Source: Thermothielavioides terrestris NRRL 8126 (Eukaryota; Ascomycota; Sordariomycetes; Sordariales; Chaetomiaceae). From it: 64,000 nt of DNA. Below are positions 32,417 to 43,301 of the stretch, piece after piece; positions within the stretch are counted from its first letter, which is position 1; every line of letters begins with the position of its first letter. Location: contig NC_016459.1 of the NCBI RefSeq assembly GCF_000226115.1, positions 744,001-808,000 of the forward strand, written 5' to 3'. The position numbers and the translations under genes were made by a program. Under the pieces are notes generated by a model, which saw nothing but the letters and a program-made list of their open reading frames with translations, was not told the DNA's origin and did not search any database.

Positions 32417-32615
32417 TGATATACTATAGTGAGCTACAAGGTATAGTTGCAACGGTAGGATCGTAGTAGAGCATTGGAATGTAAAGAGAGTGCGTTGTTC
32501 TAGTATAAAGGAAAGCTAAAGAGCGAATAGAGCGTAGTATATATATATCTAGGAGTGGGGAAACTATAGCTAGTGCGTTATGCCAAGCTCTGAACCCCTT
32601 ACCCCTGATGTGACA
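32417..32615 (-). repeat. Copia 5' LTR (element orientation)
   Basis: 199-bp partner of 25638-25836. It differs by about 18 transitions and no transversions that I noticed. Confidence 0.93.
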
Positions 32616-32797
32616 GGAACTGTCGTTACCAGTGGCACCTCACCTGACACATCTCAACACAATGCCTAAGACTGTCCCGCCACCCCCGTACCTGTCACTT
32701 TGCCATGGTCTACTGTACACACTACTTCCGAATCACTGGTCTACGAAATCAGGTAGGCTAGGCTCACTGAGATGCGAGGCCCTACCGCTAGGCATCT

Positions 32798-32995
32798 TCA
32801 TACCTGTCTCGGTTGAGATCCAGCCCCCGCTCCCGCCCCGTCACAATGTCTCCAGCCACATCCACCTGATAATCCGCCGTGATTAATGTAGTCGCTGTGG
32901 TCCCTGTCGCGGTAGGAGGACGACAAGTTCTCAGTCGAAGACATATTCATCTTGGCCCTGCCGTGCGAGACGGCCGACAGGTTGTCCCGTGACAT
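32798..32995 (-). CDS. Candidate small gene, reading frame probably shifted
   Basis: An ATG at 32995 opens MSRDNLSAVSHGRAKMNMSS, a hydrophilic Ser/Asp/Arg-rich 65-residue frame. About halfway the neighbouring frame becomes the more protein-like one (ADYQVDVAGDIVTG, ending RYEDA-stop near 32797). The true product may therefore be a fusion of the two through an indel or a splice I cannot place. No family recognised. Low confidence as a gene. Confidence 0.35.
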   Translation of the reverse strand: MSRDNLSAVSHGRAKMNMSSTENLSSSYRDRDHSDYINHGGLSGGCGWRHCDGAGAGAGSQPRQV

Positions 32996-33170
32996 GAAAT
33001 TTTACATCCTGAACCCTGGTCTTACTTGCATCCGCCAACAACAATTTCCCAGCACCCCTGCCCCCCCTTCTTTTTGACCGAGGATGCTAGGAGTGGACCG
33101 GAGGGTCGCATCGGCTCGCCTATTGGTAGAGTACCGTAGTAGGAAAATGTAGCACCCAGTAATTGTTCTT

Positions 33171-34242
33171 TGCCTTCCAGAATGCCAAGATGCATTCCAA
33201 TATCCAGGAATGATTCCGTTCATAGGAATCATTCCAAGCCCCCCCACTTATCCTACCTCTTTAATTGGCTAAATTCGAACATCGAGACATCAACACTAAG
33301 AAGTGTATCCTACCTTCCTAATATAGATAGTAGGCAGTTGCAACTTCCATCTTTCTTAACTACTCCCAACACTTCCTAACACTTCCACTGTTTCCAACAC
33401 CTCTACCACTGCTATCACTGCTATCACTGCTATTACTACTATCACTGCTATTACTACTATCATTGCTATTACTGCTATTAATGCTATTAATGCTATTATA
33501 CCTCTATCGCTTCCAACACCTCTATTATAGCTATTATAGCTATCACTGCTATTATACCTCTACTACTTCCAATACCTCTATTATAGCTATTACTACTATT
33601 ATAGCTATTATAGCTATTACTACTATCACTACTATTATTGCTATCACTGCTATCAATGCTATTATTGCCATTACTACTATCACTGCTATCATTGCTATCA
33701 TTGCTATCAATGCTATCAATGCTATTATACCTCTACTATTTCCAACACCTCTATTATAGCTATTATAGCCATTATTGCCATTATACCTCTACCGCTTCTA
33801 ACACCTCTATTATAGCTATCACTGCTATCATAGCTATCACTGCCATCACTGCCATCACTGCCATCACTGCTATCACTGCTATCACTGCTATTACACCTCC
33901 ACCGCTTCCAACACCTCTATTATAGCTATCACTGCCATCAATGCCATTACACCTCTACCGCTTCCAACACCTCTATCATAGCCATTATAGCCATCACTGC
34001 CATCACTGCCATTACACCTCTACCGCTTCCGACACCTCCATTATAGCTATCACTGCTATTACACCGTACTGCAATGTAATACAATACAATGTATCGCATT
34101 GTACTATAATACAGTGTAGGTAGCGGTACAAACCTAGGATATAGGGCCCTGTAAATATAGCGTATTATAGGGGGCGCTTGCTAACTAAGTATAGCCTGAA
34201 TGATTCCTGTATACCGGAATGCTTATAAAGGTCTGGAAGGCA
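33171..34242. mobile_element. Candidate TIR element filled with satellite
   Basis: The ends are TGCCTTCCAGA and its exact reverse complement TCTGGAAGGCA. Diverged inverted similarity continues inward (GCATTCC...GGAATGATTCC on both sides) and a possible 4-bp duplication TCTT is seen (33167-33170, 34243-34246). The interior is mostly the hexamer-type satellite. No transposase. The target duplication is short, so the call is tentative. Confidence 0.5.
33395..34060 (+). repeat. Compound satellite: (CTATCA/CTATTA)n with a 20-bp interspersed unit
   Basis: Hexanucleotide runs of CTATCA, CTATTA and CTGCTA-like words are punctuated at least seven times by CCTCTACCGCTTCCAACACC-like units (near 33500, 33555, 33735, 33785, 33900, 33950, 34020). 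The frames across it (Ile/Ala/Thr repeats) are not genes. Confidence 0.88.
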
Positions 34243-34246
34243 TCTT

Positions 34247-34729
34247 GATACAATTGTCAAAACTTTTTAGGCTATGATTCTAGCGCCTACAATGGTTCTG
34301 ACCTACCTGAGAACCCCGCTACGGTAGTTACATTCTTCACGCGCGCTGTCGTGAGCAGCATCGGGTGTCAGAGCCTGCATTTCCGGGCCCGTTTAAAAGC
34401 TCTTCCGAGGCCGTCTAGTCGCCACCGCCCAAAGGCCCTAACAGGACAAGTCAGCTCCACGCTGACTGGGAAGCCGTTCCTTGTTGGCCGCCCGCTTTGT
34501 CAATCATCCTCCTCGAGAACTCTCTCCATTTTCCCGTTAATTTCTCCCTACATTGGTTACGCTGCAAGCAAATCGGGGAGTCCCTACATTGCATCCCATT
34601 CCCATTGAGAACTGCCTCTAATACCAACTACCTCAACACCAAACACGTCAGCACATTAGCAGCAATACAACGAATATAGCGGCGAAAGGAAGGGAGATCA
34701 ACAGCCCGACTGTCAGGCACAACAAGATC
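34247..34729. other. Promoter region of the permease gene
   Basis: No coding frame supported. Pyrimidine-rich stretches and the likely leader of the 34730 gene. Confidence 0.5.
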
Positions 34730-36500
34730 ATGTCCTCCAGAGAGACTGAGCTTCACGCTTCCCCCAATGGCGCCGTCAAGATCCGCTCTGTCGTCTCCAA
34801 GCTGGACGATGACACGCTACTGCAGCGCCTGGGCAAGCGGCCTCTTCTGAAGCGCAGCTTCAACTTCATGTCTATGCTAGGCTTCTCCTGCTCGGCGCTG
34901 CTGTCTTGGGAGGGCGTCCTGGTGACCTCGGTGTCTGGGCTGCTCAACGGCGGTCCTGCCGGCGTGATCTGGGGTTTCCTGATCAACTGGGTCGGCATGA
35001 TGTCCGTGTACGCGACCATGGCCGAGCTCGCGTCCATCGCGCCGACGGCCGGCGGGCAATGTAGGGATCCCCCCCCGACACCTGCGTTGTCCCACGGCAT
35101 GCTGGCAGGTGTGGGATCTCTTTTTCTATACAACAGACCACTGGGTGGCTATGATGGCTCCCAAGTCCTCTCGCAATTTCCTGGCCTACCTGACGGCCTG
35201 GCTTACGACGCTTGCCTGGCAGGCCATGGCAGTGTCGACGGCATACATCATTGCCACCATGCTGCAGGGCATCATCATCCTATCGCAGGGCCCAGAGCCG
35301 ACGTACGTGCCCGAGAACTACCAGACAGTACTAATACTGTGGGCCTCGGTGATCTTCGCCGTGGTTATGAACTCGACGACGGGGCGGGCGCTAGCCAGGT
35401 TCGAAGGGCTGGTGCTCGTGCTTCACCTGGCCGGCTTCTTCGGCGTGCTCGTGCCTATGGTGTACTTCGTGCCGCATGGCATTGCCGGTAGCAATGACGC
35501 GCGCACCGTCTTTGGAACCTTCCTCAACACCGGCGGCTGGTCCTCGCAGGGGCTCTCCTTTCTCGTTGGCTTCCCGCAGGTCGGTACCTCCCTGATCGGC
35601 GCCGACTGCGCTGTGCATATGTCGGAGGAGATCAAGTCGGCCTCCGTCGTCGTGCCGCGCGCCCTGCTGTACACTATCTTCATCAACGGCCTGCTGGCCT
35701 TTGGCATGATCGTTGGCCTGATGTTCTCGATCACGGACCTGGACAGCGCCCTCGAGGCTAGCAACACGATGTTCTACCCTTTCCTGGAGATCTTCCGGAC
35801 CGCCGTCAACTCGACCGCCGGTGCCGTTGCCATGGCCTGCGTCATCCTCGTCTTGGCGGTGGCGAGCGCCGTCGGCGTCTACGCCTCGGCCTCACGCATG
35901 ATGTGGTCGTTCTCGCGGGACCGGGGCCTGCCCTTCTCGAAGCTGCTAGTAAAGGTACGACTCCCACCTGGCACCTGCCTTGGCTGCCTTCTGTAGTCGT
36001 CAGCGCCAGCTAATCCGTGTCACACAACCACGCAGCTCACCAAAAACGCCCTCCCCTTCAACTGTATCCTCGCGACCCTGACCATCACGGTGCTCCTCTC
36101 GCTCGTGGCCCTAGGCTCCTCGGTCGCCCTCAACGCCCTGCTCTCGCTGATCATCGCCGCCCTGTTCTCCACCTACCTGCTCGTCACGACCCTACTGCTC
36201 TGGCGCCGCACGACGGGCGCCATCCAGCCCTACGTCGTCGGCGCCGAGAGCCTGGACGCGGACAGTCTTGCCTGGGGACCCTGGAAGCTCCCGGAGCCGT
36301 TCGGCGTGCTAAACAACGTGTTTGCCTGCGTGTACTGCGTGTTTTTGCTCTTTTGGTCGTTATGGCCGCAGTATACCCCGACCACGCCGACCACGATGAA
36401 CTGGAGTGTGCTCATCTGGGGGTTTGTGGTGCTGGCGAGCGTGACCTGGTGGGTGCTGCGGGCGAGACACTATTTCAAGGGTCCAATCCGGGAGGTGTGA
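34730..36500 (+). CDS. APC-family amino acid / choline / GABA permease
   Basis: Exons 34730-35060, 35137-35954 and 36036-36500 give 537 residues, the usual length. The first joint restores the conserved GGQYHWVAMMAP segment, and the second joins LLVK to LTKNALPFN. About twelve hydrophobic segments are visible, including FSCSALLSWEGVLVT, VLILWASVIFAVVMN and AMACVILVLAVASAVGVYAS. ESASRMMWSFSRDRGLPFS-type text before TM9 is typical of the fungal UGA4/HNM1 (GABA/choline) branch. The N-terminus is hydrophilic and cytosolic. It is a proton-coupled importer at the plasma membrane or vacuole. The substrate cannot be decided. Confidence 0.88.
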
Positions 36501-37605
36501 GTTGGAGACCGGGAACGAAGATGCTAGAGATACTAAAAAAAGAAAGAAAAGAAAGAGAAAAAAAAAATAGAAGAAAAGAAGAGTGACAGAACACTTATGG
36601 GAAGAAGAGAGAGCCTGTCCGTACCTGCGGAATCCCCATTTTCCACCAAGTGAGCGCCACAAGCCCTGCGAGGCGGATGTCACGGACTGGGAGCCCGCTG
36701 CTGCCGGATAGCCTAGAAGTAGGACAAGGAAATTTAGTGTAGCTGGCCTATGGCGATGTATACCTCACTGTATTGATGCTCACGATCTTTAGAGCTCTCC
36801 TTTCTTGGTCCGGAGCAGGCGGACCAGAGTAGTGGACTTTGGCACCCCCTCGCCCCCTAGGCCCTCTTCGAAAACCTCTAGCTTGGAGGAATTAAGGACC
36901 GAGGTTACGGAGGGTGTTTGCTAAATAAGGAAAGGACCCGAGGGCGAACGGTAGAGCGAGGATTTTCGCCGCCCTCTCCTCCTCCAATACATAAACCTGG
37001 GGCATTCACTAACCAACGCCGTACCGCAAAGGGACAGCTAGACCGGCGAGATATATCTCATTGCCACTGCTGAAAATGATATATGTAGGTCAGCATGTTT
37101 GTCTTCCGCAGTCCCTTGACATAATCCACGCTCGCGGAGATTTCCCCAAGTCCATTCTCAAACACCAGCTTACGAGTTGAAGCTTGTATAGCGATGTAGA
37201 AAATTAGATCGGACGATGTACCGTACTGCAAATCTTAGGAGTCAAACAGAACGCCAAGGCTAAGTAAGAGCTAGGAACCATGAACATCAAGATTCGTGGA
37301 TAATGACCTTTGAATGCTTTAAATTCTTTCCAGCATAGTCTCCATAACATCAAGCCGTCAGACAGAAGGGACCGCCCAAGGCTTGGAGCATCACAAGCTG
37401 ATGAGGGATAGGGCGTCGTTGTCGAGGTATTAAAACCTGCACTCTGTATCCCCACACATCTAAAATAATGAATGGGAACTCCGACATTGCATCTCTACCT
37501 ATGTTCTCAGCTGCCCGAATAGTTCCAGCACTTTGCTATCACAGATAATCTCAAAGCACATTGGTCCGCTCGCGGCGGGCCCCCTCCCCTTAATCTCCTA
37601 CGACC
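36501..37605. other. Intergenic, with a possible MITE end
   Basis: Contains an A/G-rich 3' flank (36530-36590). At 36952-37005 there is a single degenerate copy of the mariner-type MITE terminus (CCCGAGGGCGAACGG...GATTTTCGCCGCCCTCTCC). No gene supported. Confidence 0.5.
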
Positions 37606-38799
37606 TCACAAATTCCCCTTCATCAAGATCGACACCCCTGGAAACCTGCCCGGCGCCGTCTCCTTCAGCAGCGGCCCCCCGGCTTCCATGTTCCCCGCAA
37701 ACACCGCCCTCATCCACGCGGTCGTATACGCCGTCAGGACGCGCACCATCTCCGCCGGCGCGATCGTGCCCAGCAGCTCCGCCCACGGCTCCGTGCTCTG
37801 CCCGGCCGCCTGCAACAGCGTGGGCACGTCCGAGAAGGTATAGTGCGTGGTATTCTCCACGTATACGATCATCTTGGGCCCAGCCAGCCGCTCCCACGTC
37901 GCCGTCCAGGTGGGGTCGAGAAAGTTCTGGTGCGACATGAACAGCACCGGCTGGGCCATGGGCCGCACCGGCAGGGACGGCTGAGGGGAGGACGACGACG
38001 ATGACGGTTCGCCCGCCGGCGGCGACATGCCGAGGATGGTGCCGTCCCAGTTGATCGCGCCGCGGATGCGGGGGTCGCGGCTCGCGGCGACGACGGCGGC
38101 GGCGCCGCCTACCGAGTGGCCCAGCGCGGCGACGCGGTAGGTCCGGAACGGGCGGGGCCCGCGCCGCGGCAGCAGCGCGGCGATGGCGGTTGCGTTGCTG
38201 AGCTGGTCGATCACGAAGGAGGTGTCGGCGGCGAGGGGGTAGAGGTCCCAGGTGGGGCTGTCTAGGATGGAGGCGTTGTTGTAGACGGCGTGGCCGTCGG
38301 GGTAGACGATGATGTTGGTGTCCTCCGGGTGGTCGATGGTGATGACGGTGAAGCCCTCGCTGGCGATCGCAGAGGCGAGGACGTTGTAGTAAAAGCGCGG
38401 GATGCTGTAGCCCGGGGAGAAGAGCAGGATGGGACTGTCATCGAGGGCTGAGCAGCCGCGGGCATGGTCCGACGAACACACGGGCAGGCGTGCCTCGAGG
38501 AAGAGGGGTGTGAAATTGGCGGAGATGTTGAAGGTCTCTTGGAGAAACGGCCCCTGGTAGTCGGCGACTTCGTCGGGCATGATGGGCACGGGCACGGTGG
38601 AGGCGCACTTGGCAGGTTGGAAGACCGACAGCATCAAGGCGCGAGGCGTGGGCGTCGCGGCATAGGGGTCGTTACGGCTGTAGTCGATCAAGGACCCGGT
38701 GGTCAGTGTGACATTGTATTTCCCAGGCGGGTTGGGAACCAAGTATCCTGTCACCCTCTTGGTGAGCAAGAGAAGACCAATAGCAAGTATGGGCTGCAT
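37606..38799 (-). CDS. Secreted PAF-acetylhydrolase-like hydrolase
   Basis: 397 residues from the ATG at 38799, which opens MQPILAIGLLLLTKRVTGY, a plausible signal peptide. An earlier in-frame ATG at 38883 would add 28 residues and hide it. The nucleophile elbow is GHSVGG and the oxyanion-side motif is FSPGYSIPRFYY. IDHPEDTN marks the lid region and NWDGT the acid-loop region. ENTTHYTFSD supplies the catalytic His. This fits fungal proteins annotated as platelet-activating-factor acetylhydrolase, plasma/intracellular isoform II. They hydrolyse short acyl esters. The real substrate is unknown. Several N-glycosylation sequons (NVT, NIS, NAT) agree with secretion. Confidence 0.82.
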   Translation of the reverse strand: MQPILAIGLLLLTKRVTGYLVPNPPGKYNVTLTTGSLIDYSRNDPYAATPTPRALMLSVFQPAKCASTVPVPIMPDEVADYQGPFLQETFNISANFTPLFLEARLPVCSSDHARGCSALDDSPILLFSPGYSIPRFYYNVLASAIASEGFTVITIDHPEDTNIIVYPDGHAVYNNASILDSPTWDLYPLAADTSFVIDQLSNATAIAALLPRRGPRPFRTYRVAALGHSVGGAAAVVAASRDPRIRGAINWDGTILGMSPPAGEPSSSSSSPQPSLPVRPMAQPVLFMSHQNFLDPTWTATWERLAGPKMIVYVENTTHYTFSDVPTLLQAAGQSTEPWAELLGTIAPAEMVRVLTAYTTAWMRAVFAGNMEAGGPLLKETAPGRFPGVSILMKGNL

Positions 38800-39623
38800 G
38801 TCTGCAAGTGTAATGGTTCGGCAGGATCCAACTGACGGAGAAAACTGAAGGGGAGAGTCAAGACACCAGACGGAGCCCTTCATCGCGAGGCCTTGAATGA
38901 TTTACGTAGTCTTGACAACGCATCTTGCCAGGCCTTCTCCTCAAGTTCGTTCTCGCCGACATCCGTGTTGATCCCTGTACGGGCATAGTTACATGATAGA
39001 AGGGAATGCCTTCACTGAGGCGACTCCGTGTATTGTTATTCGCCAGAAACTGCCAGTGGAGCTCAGCTCGGTGTTTGTGGAGCTTGGCTCGGTGTCTTTT
39101 GGTAAGCTAAGCTGCATCGGTCACCCATCCATGCATGAAATCGAGCATGGGCTGCGCCAAAAGGGACCCAGCGAGAGTGGCGAGGTTGTGGAGGCCATCT
39201 CGGTCTTTAATAGTTGCAGCGCCTAGAGCTGTACATCTTGCTCCGCCCCGTGTCAGCGTACGCTGCCATCCAAGCTTACACATTCAATACCCTTCACCGG
39301 CGCTGATGTGGCCCTTGCCAGGCTGGGACCTCGAGCTTCAACTTGACTTGGAAAGGGGCTGCTGACGGAACCACTCACGCGGTCCCCCAATTAAAACCCT
39401 ATATCTGAGAGCAGACCAAAGGGGAGAGCCGCCGTACCTAGGGTCCCCCAAAGTCCCAAACACAGAACAAAGGGAGCCCAAGAATTCCTGTACGAGGCGA
39501 CACTTTGGTAAATCCGAGCATGGCTAGCACGCTCCGTCCCGCGTCCCCATGCATGGCTAACACCAACGGAAGTTTCTACAGTGCTCTTCCATGATTTTTG
39601 CTTACGGCAGCTCTGCGGCTGTG
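38800..39623. other. Divergent promoter region
   Basis: Lies between the minus-strand hydrolase and the plus-strand regulator. The short frames carry no domain. Confidence 0.5.
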
Positions 39624-41300
39624 ATGGAGTCTACATCCGCCACCACAACAAAGCGGACTCGCGTCGTTGTTGCTCAGTCGAAGCGAGGCTGCGTGACCTG
39701 CAAGTATGGGTCCTCGCCATTCCATCCTCCGGCGCCCAGTCCCATTCTGCTAACCGGACGATGCAGAACTCGTCGGGTCAAGTGCGACGAGCAAAGGCCT
39801 CTATGTCGGCGATGCATCCAAGCTGGTCGACTATGTCGCGGTTACGTGGATAGGCAGGAAAGCAGCTTGTCCGCCTTGCAACCTGCTCTGAAGTTCGGCG
39901 TCGCAGCAGACCGTCAAATGGAGAGGCTCAGCCATCTCGCGGCCCATGTGCTGTCTCTGGACAGTGACGGCCGTCCTCTGCAGGGTGATGGCGTCTGGGG
40001 ACGCATATTCCTGCAGCTATCGAGTCAGGTCGAGTGTGTCAAGGCCGCTGCGGCCGCGTTCGGGGCTGCATACGAATCATCGCTCAACAGCGGCGCTGTC
40101 GTGAACAGCCCCTCTTCCTCCTCCTGGCGTTACTACGGCTCGGCGCTGGCAAGGCTTCAATCAGATCTCAACGGCGGTGCTGTTGGACCAGAGTCCCTGG
40201 CCCTGGCATCCATGATCCTGGCCTGCGTGGAGATCCTGAGCCAACACGAGCAGAATGCGTTCACACACTTCTTCGGCGCCGTGCAGATCCTGACCAAGGC
40301 TTACCAACCCCACACGAGCGCGCCGTCTGCTGCCATTCTCGGTCGAATCAGAGACGAACTGGTTAAAATGAACCTTTCGATTGGTAGCTACGCCTTGGCC
40401 CAGACGCCAGCCGTTATGCACCTGGAACACCAAGCAGCCGCTGGCGTGGATCGAGAAGCATTCAGCGACCCGGAGCTTGCGATCAACACCGCGATGTCCT
40501 GCCTTCACCAATCATACCAGTTTATCGAGTCCGCTGCCCGTCTTCGGTACACGTATCCAAGCTGGAAAGAGCACGATCCCATCTTGTGTCAGGGCCAGTC
40601 AGACGCGGTGAACCAGTGCCGTTCGGTCCTCGACGGCCTCGCGGCGCTTGCCACCAGGCTGCAAGCCCAGCAGGCCTCGGCAACATCCACGGCGCGAGAC
40701 TCGGAGACGATGGCGGAGATCTACGCCATGAGCGCGCAGCTGACCGCTGCCCTGATCTTCCTCCTCTGCGTGCACGAGCCGTTGCAGACAGCGTATGATG
40801 GCCACGAGGACCTCTTCCGCAGCATCGTGCGCGACGCCGCCGCGTCGGCGCGGCTGAGGCGGCGGGCCCAGCCGAGCGCGCTCCGGCGCTTCTCGACGCG
40901 GCCCGGCATCGTCGGCCCGCTCTTCGTCGTGAGCGCCAAGTGCAGGGATCCGCCGCTGCGCGCGCTGGCGACCACGATGCTCGGCGAGCAGGGCCGCGAG
41001 GGGCCGACCGACGGACGGATCATGGCCGCCATTGGCGCTCGGCTGGCGGCCCTGGAGATGTCTGCCTGTGTGCCTTCGGTTCCTGGCGCTCCGCTGACTG
41101 CTGGCGACGTTCCCGAGAGTCAGAGGGTCCATGGGTATGGGGTGTCGCCTCCAAGAGTGGATGGAGAGGGCCGCCGCGTGGTTGATGTGCAGTTCAGCCG
41201 GCCAAAGGTGCCTCTCGAGCAGGGATGGGGGCTCGTGGATTACTCGTGCCTGGACAACTGGATATTATGGTCAGAACCTATCGAGATATCTGGAGCGTAG
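39624..41300 (+). CDS. Zn2Cys6 transcription factor
   Basis: Exons 39624-39703 and 39767-41300 give 537 residues. The 63-nt intron (GTATGG, branch CTAAC, GCAG) falls inside the zinc cluster. Splicing restores C-x2-C-x6-C-x6-C-x2-C-x6-C (CVTCKTRRVKCDEQRPLCRRC plus a final Cys), preceded by basic SKRG. An in-frame ATG at 39591 would add 11 residues. The rest is a helical region of fungal-specific type (middle homology-like) with LASMILACVEILS and a C-terminal YSCLDNWILWSEP motif seen in many DUF3468-type regulators. Nuclear DNA-binding regulator. Neighbouring genes are possible but unproven targets. Confidence 0.88.
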   Translation: MESTSATTTKRTRVVVAQSKRGCVTCKYGSSPFHPPAPSPILLTGRCRTRRVKCDEQRPLCRRCIQAGRLCRGYVDRQESSLSALQPALKFGVAADRQMERLSHLAAHVLSLDSDGRPLQGDGVWGRIFLQLSSQVECVKAAAAAFGAAYESSLNSGAVVNSPSSSSWRYYGSALARLQSDLNGGAVGPESLALASMILACVEILSQHEQNAFTHFFGAVQILTKAYQPHTSAPSAAILGRIRDELVKMNLSIGSYALAQTPAVMHLEHQAAAGVDREAFSDPELAINTAMSCLHQSYQFIESAARLRYTYPSWKEHDPILCQGQSDAVNQCRSVLDGLAALATRLQAQQASATSTARDSETMAEIYAMSAQLTAALIFLLCVHEPLQTAYDGHEDLFRSIVRDAAASARLRRRAQPSALRRFSTRPGIVGPLFVVSAKCRDPPLRALATTMLGEQGREGPTDGRIMAAIGARLAALEMSACVPSVPGAPLTAGDVPESQRVHGYGVSPPRVDGEGRRVVDVQFSRPKVPLEQGWGLVDYSCLDNWILWSEPIEISGA

Positions 41301-42182
41301 TAGGGCCAAGCCCCCACTGAAGCCAAAAGCCAGAAGCCGTATTCAACATCCCAACCCCCTCTCACCACCACGCACTTGGACACCGCCCTAGGAGGGCTAT
41401 GTCACTTCTAATACTCCGTAAGCGACCCACAAATGGCGAAAGACCCTTCCTGGCAAACACACTCGAGATCTGTGCGACAAACTGGAGCGAGGAGAGGTCT
41501 GCGTGCTGGATTATCTCCGAGCAGGAGTAGCAAGACTGAACGGGTTCCTGAATAGAATTGGGCCGGAACCTGACTTTTGCGCCTGTCTCCGAGCGAGGGA
41601 AACAGTGATAAATTCTTTGCTACGATATCATTGACTCGCGTAGGATAAGAAGCTTTCGCTTTCGAGTTTGCACAGTAGAAGTTAAGCCCTCCGTCAGGTG
41701 TATGTACCTGACGTAGACCGACGTGATCTCCGTCTCGCCGTCGGGGAGCCATGCGTTCTGCGTCCGCTGAAAGACCTTTCAGCCGTGTAGTGGTCTGGCC
41801 GGATGGGCGTCGCTAGCAGCTTCGCCGAGTGTATTGCGGGATCGTTGCAATGATGGATCTAGTGGCTAATTGCTCGCCTGTGATGATCTCACGAGGAGAG
41901 CGCGGTGAGTTCGGCTGGCAAATACGCGATAGCTTGTTCAAGAAGCTTTGAGACTGCCACGGAAGTGAAATCGCTTCCGGCCTGGCATAAGCGTCACACT
42001 CTTCCGGTATCTGTCAACTCATTCTGCTACTTGCAAGACAGCTCTGATTCAGTAGTTCGATTCAGTAGCTCAGATTCAACAGCTACGATTTATCAATTCA
42101 GATTCAGCAGCTCGGATCCAGCAGCTCGGATCAGTGCCCTCCCCCTTGCAGGCTAATACCCATGACACCCCAGGCCCCCAGC
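41301..42182. other. Intergenic between convergent genes
   Basis: No gene supported. Contains a short imperfect repeat at 42043-42133. Confidence 0.5.
42043..42133. repeat. Imperfect 13-15 bp repeat (GATTCAGCAGCTC-like)
   Basis: About six copies of a GATTCAGTAGCTC / GGATCCAGCAGCTC-type word in 90 bases of intergenic DNA. Confidence 0.7.
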
Positions 42183-43301
42183 CTACTCATCCTTAACTTT
42201 GAGTACCGCCTTGCCAAAGTTTTTGCCCTCGAAGATGCCAACCAGACCTTCAGCGGCATTGTCAATGCCCTCCGTGACGCTCAGCTTGGCCTTGACGCTC
42301 CCTTCGGCTAGCCACTGCTGCATCTTCTCCTGGTGGTCCTTCTTGTACTTGTCCCCGAAGCCGGGATCGCTGACTATGAATCCGCGCATAGTCAGCCGCT
42401 TGGTAACCACCTGGAACAGGTTTTTGATGCCGTAGCGCTCCTTGTCTGGGAGGTTGTACTGCGAGATCTGGAAAGACGTCAGTCAGTCTCCTGCGGCGCC
42501 AACCTTCCATGGAAAGCGACTCACCATTCCGCAAGCGACGATCCTTCCAAAGTCGTTCATGGCATCCAGTGCCGCCTCAAGCTGCTCCCCGCCCACGTTG
42601 TCATAATAGATGTCCAGCCCGTCCGGAGCCAGCCTCTGCAGGGCCTCCCTCGTCGCCTCTTTCTTGTAATTGAAGCCGCCATCGAACCCCAGCTCCTTGA
42701 TGATAAACTCCAGCTTATCATCGCTCCCGACGCTCCCAATCACGCGCAGTCCCAACCGCTTCGCCACCTGACCAACCACTTGCCCCACCGCGCCAGCAGC
42801 GCTGCTGATGAAAATCGTCTCGCCCGCCTTCGGCTTCCCAATCTCGTACAACGACGACCACGCCGTCAGGCCCGGCATGCCGAGCGGGCCGAGGAACAGG
42901 CCAAGATCCCGCAGCCCGTGCGGATTCTCCACCTTGCTCTTCACCGCGGTGGGCACCTGCTCCCGACTCAGCACGGCGTACTCAGCGATCGGCAGGTGCG
43001 CGACCACGAGGTCGCCGGGCGCGTACGCCGCGCAGTCCGACTTGAGCACCCGCGCCACCGTGTCGTTGGTCACGGGCCCGCCCAGCTCGAAGGCCGCCCT
43101 GTACGATTTGACGTCCGCCGGGCGCATGCGGCCGCGCAGGTACGGGTCGAAGGAGGCGTACAGGATCGAGAGGGTCAGCCCGCCGGGCGGGGGCGGCGCG
43201 GACGCGTCGAAGCCGCGGTCTTCGATGACGAGGTGCTCGCCCGGAACCGGCATTGCCGTGGGGACTTTCTTGAAGATGAGGGTCTTGTTTGTGGTCGCCA
43301 T
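42183..43301 (-). CDS. MDR-family NADP-dependent reductase (PTGR/LTB4DH-like)
   Basis: Exons 43301-42525 and 42467-42183 (57-nt intron, GTGAGT/CAG, phase 0) give 353 residues. The N-terminal fold has the family text SFDPYLRGRM. The cofactor motif is AAGAVGQVVGQVAK, and DIYYDNVGG is the strongly conserved segment before the intron. Zinc ligands of classical alcohol dehydrogenases are absent, as expected for prostaglandin reductase / alkenal double-bond reductases. These use NADPH to reduce C=C bonds conjugated to carbonyls. Cytosolic. The second exon continues with ISQYNLPDKERYG and KNLFQVV and ends NFGKAVLKVKDE. Confidence 0.92.

Larger units (their letters stand above)
25638..32615 (-). mobile_element. 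Complete Ty1/Copia LTR retrotransposon, RIP-degraded
   Basis: Two 199-bp LTRs (25638-25836 and 32417-32615) and a perfect 5-bp target duplication GGAAC (25633-25637 and 32616-32620) define the ends. Coding traces on the minus strand run gag, integrase, reverse transcriptase, RNase H. This order (integrase before RT) is diagnostic of Copia. On the minus strand a purine tract (TGGGGGG) precedes the 3' LTR. The interior is TA-saturated. Beyond the end of pol lies a decayed frame of opposite sense. Confidence 0.95.

Noticed and set aside
33463..34123. Ile/Thr/Ala/Leu repeat frames
   Set aside because: Translation of satellite DNA.
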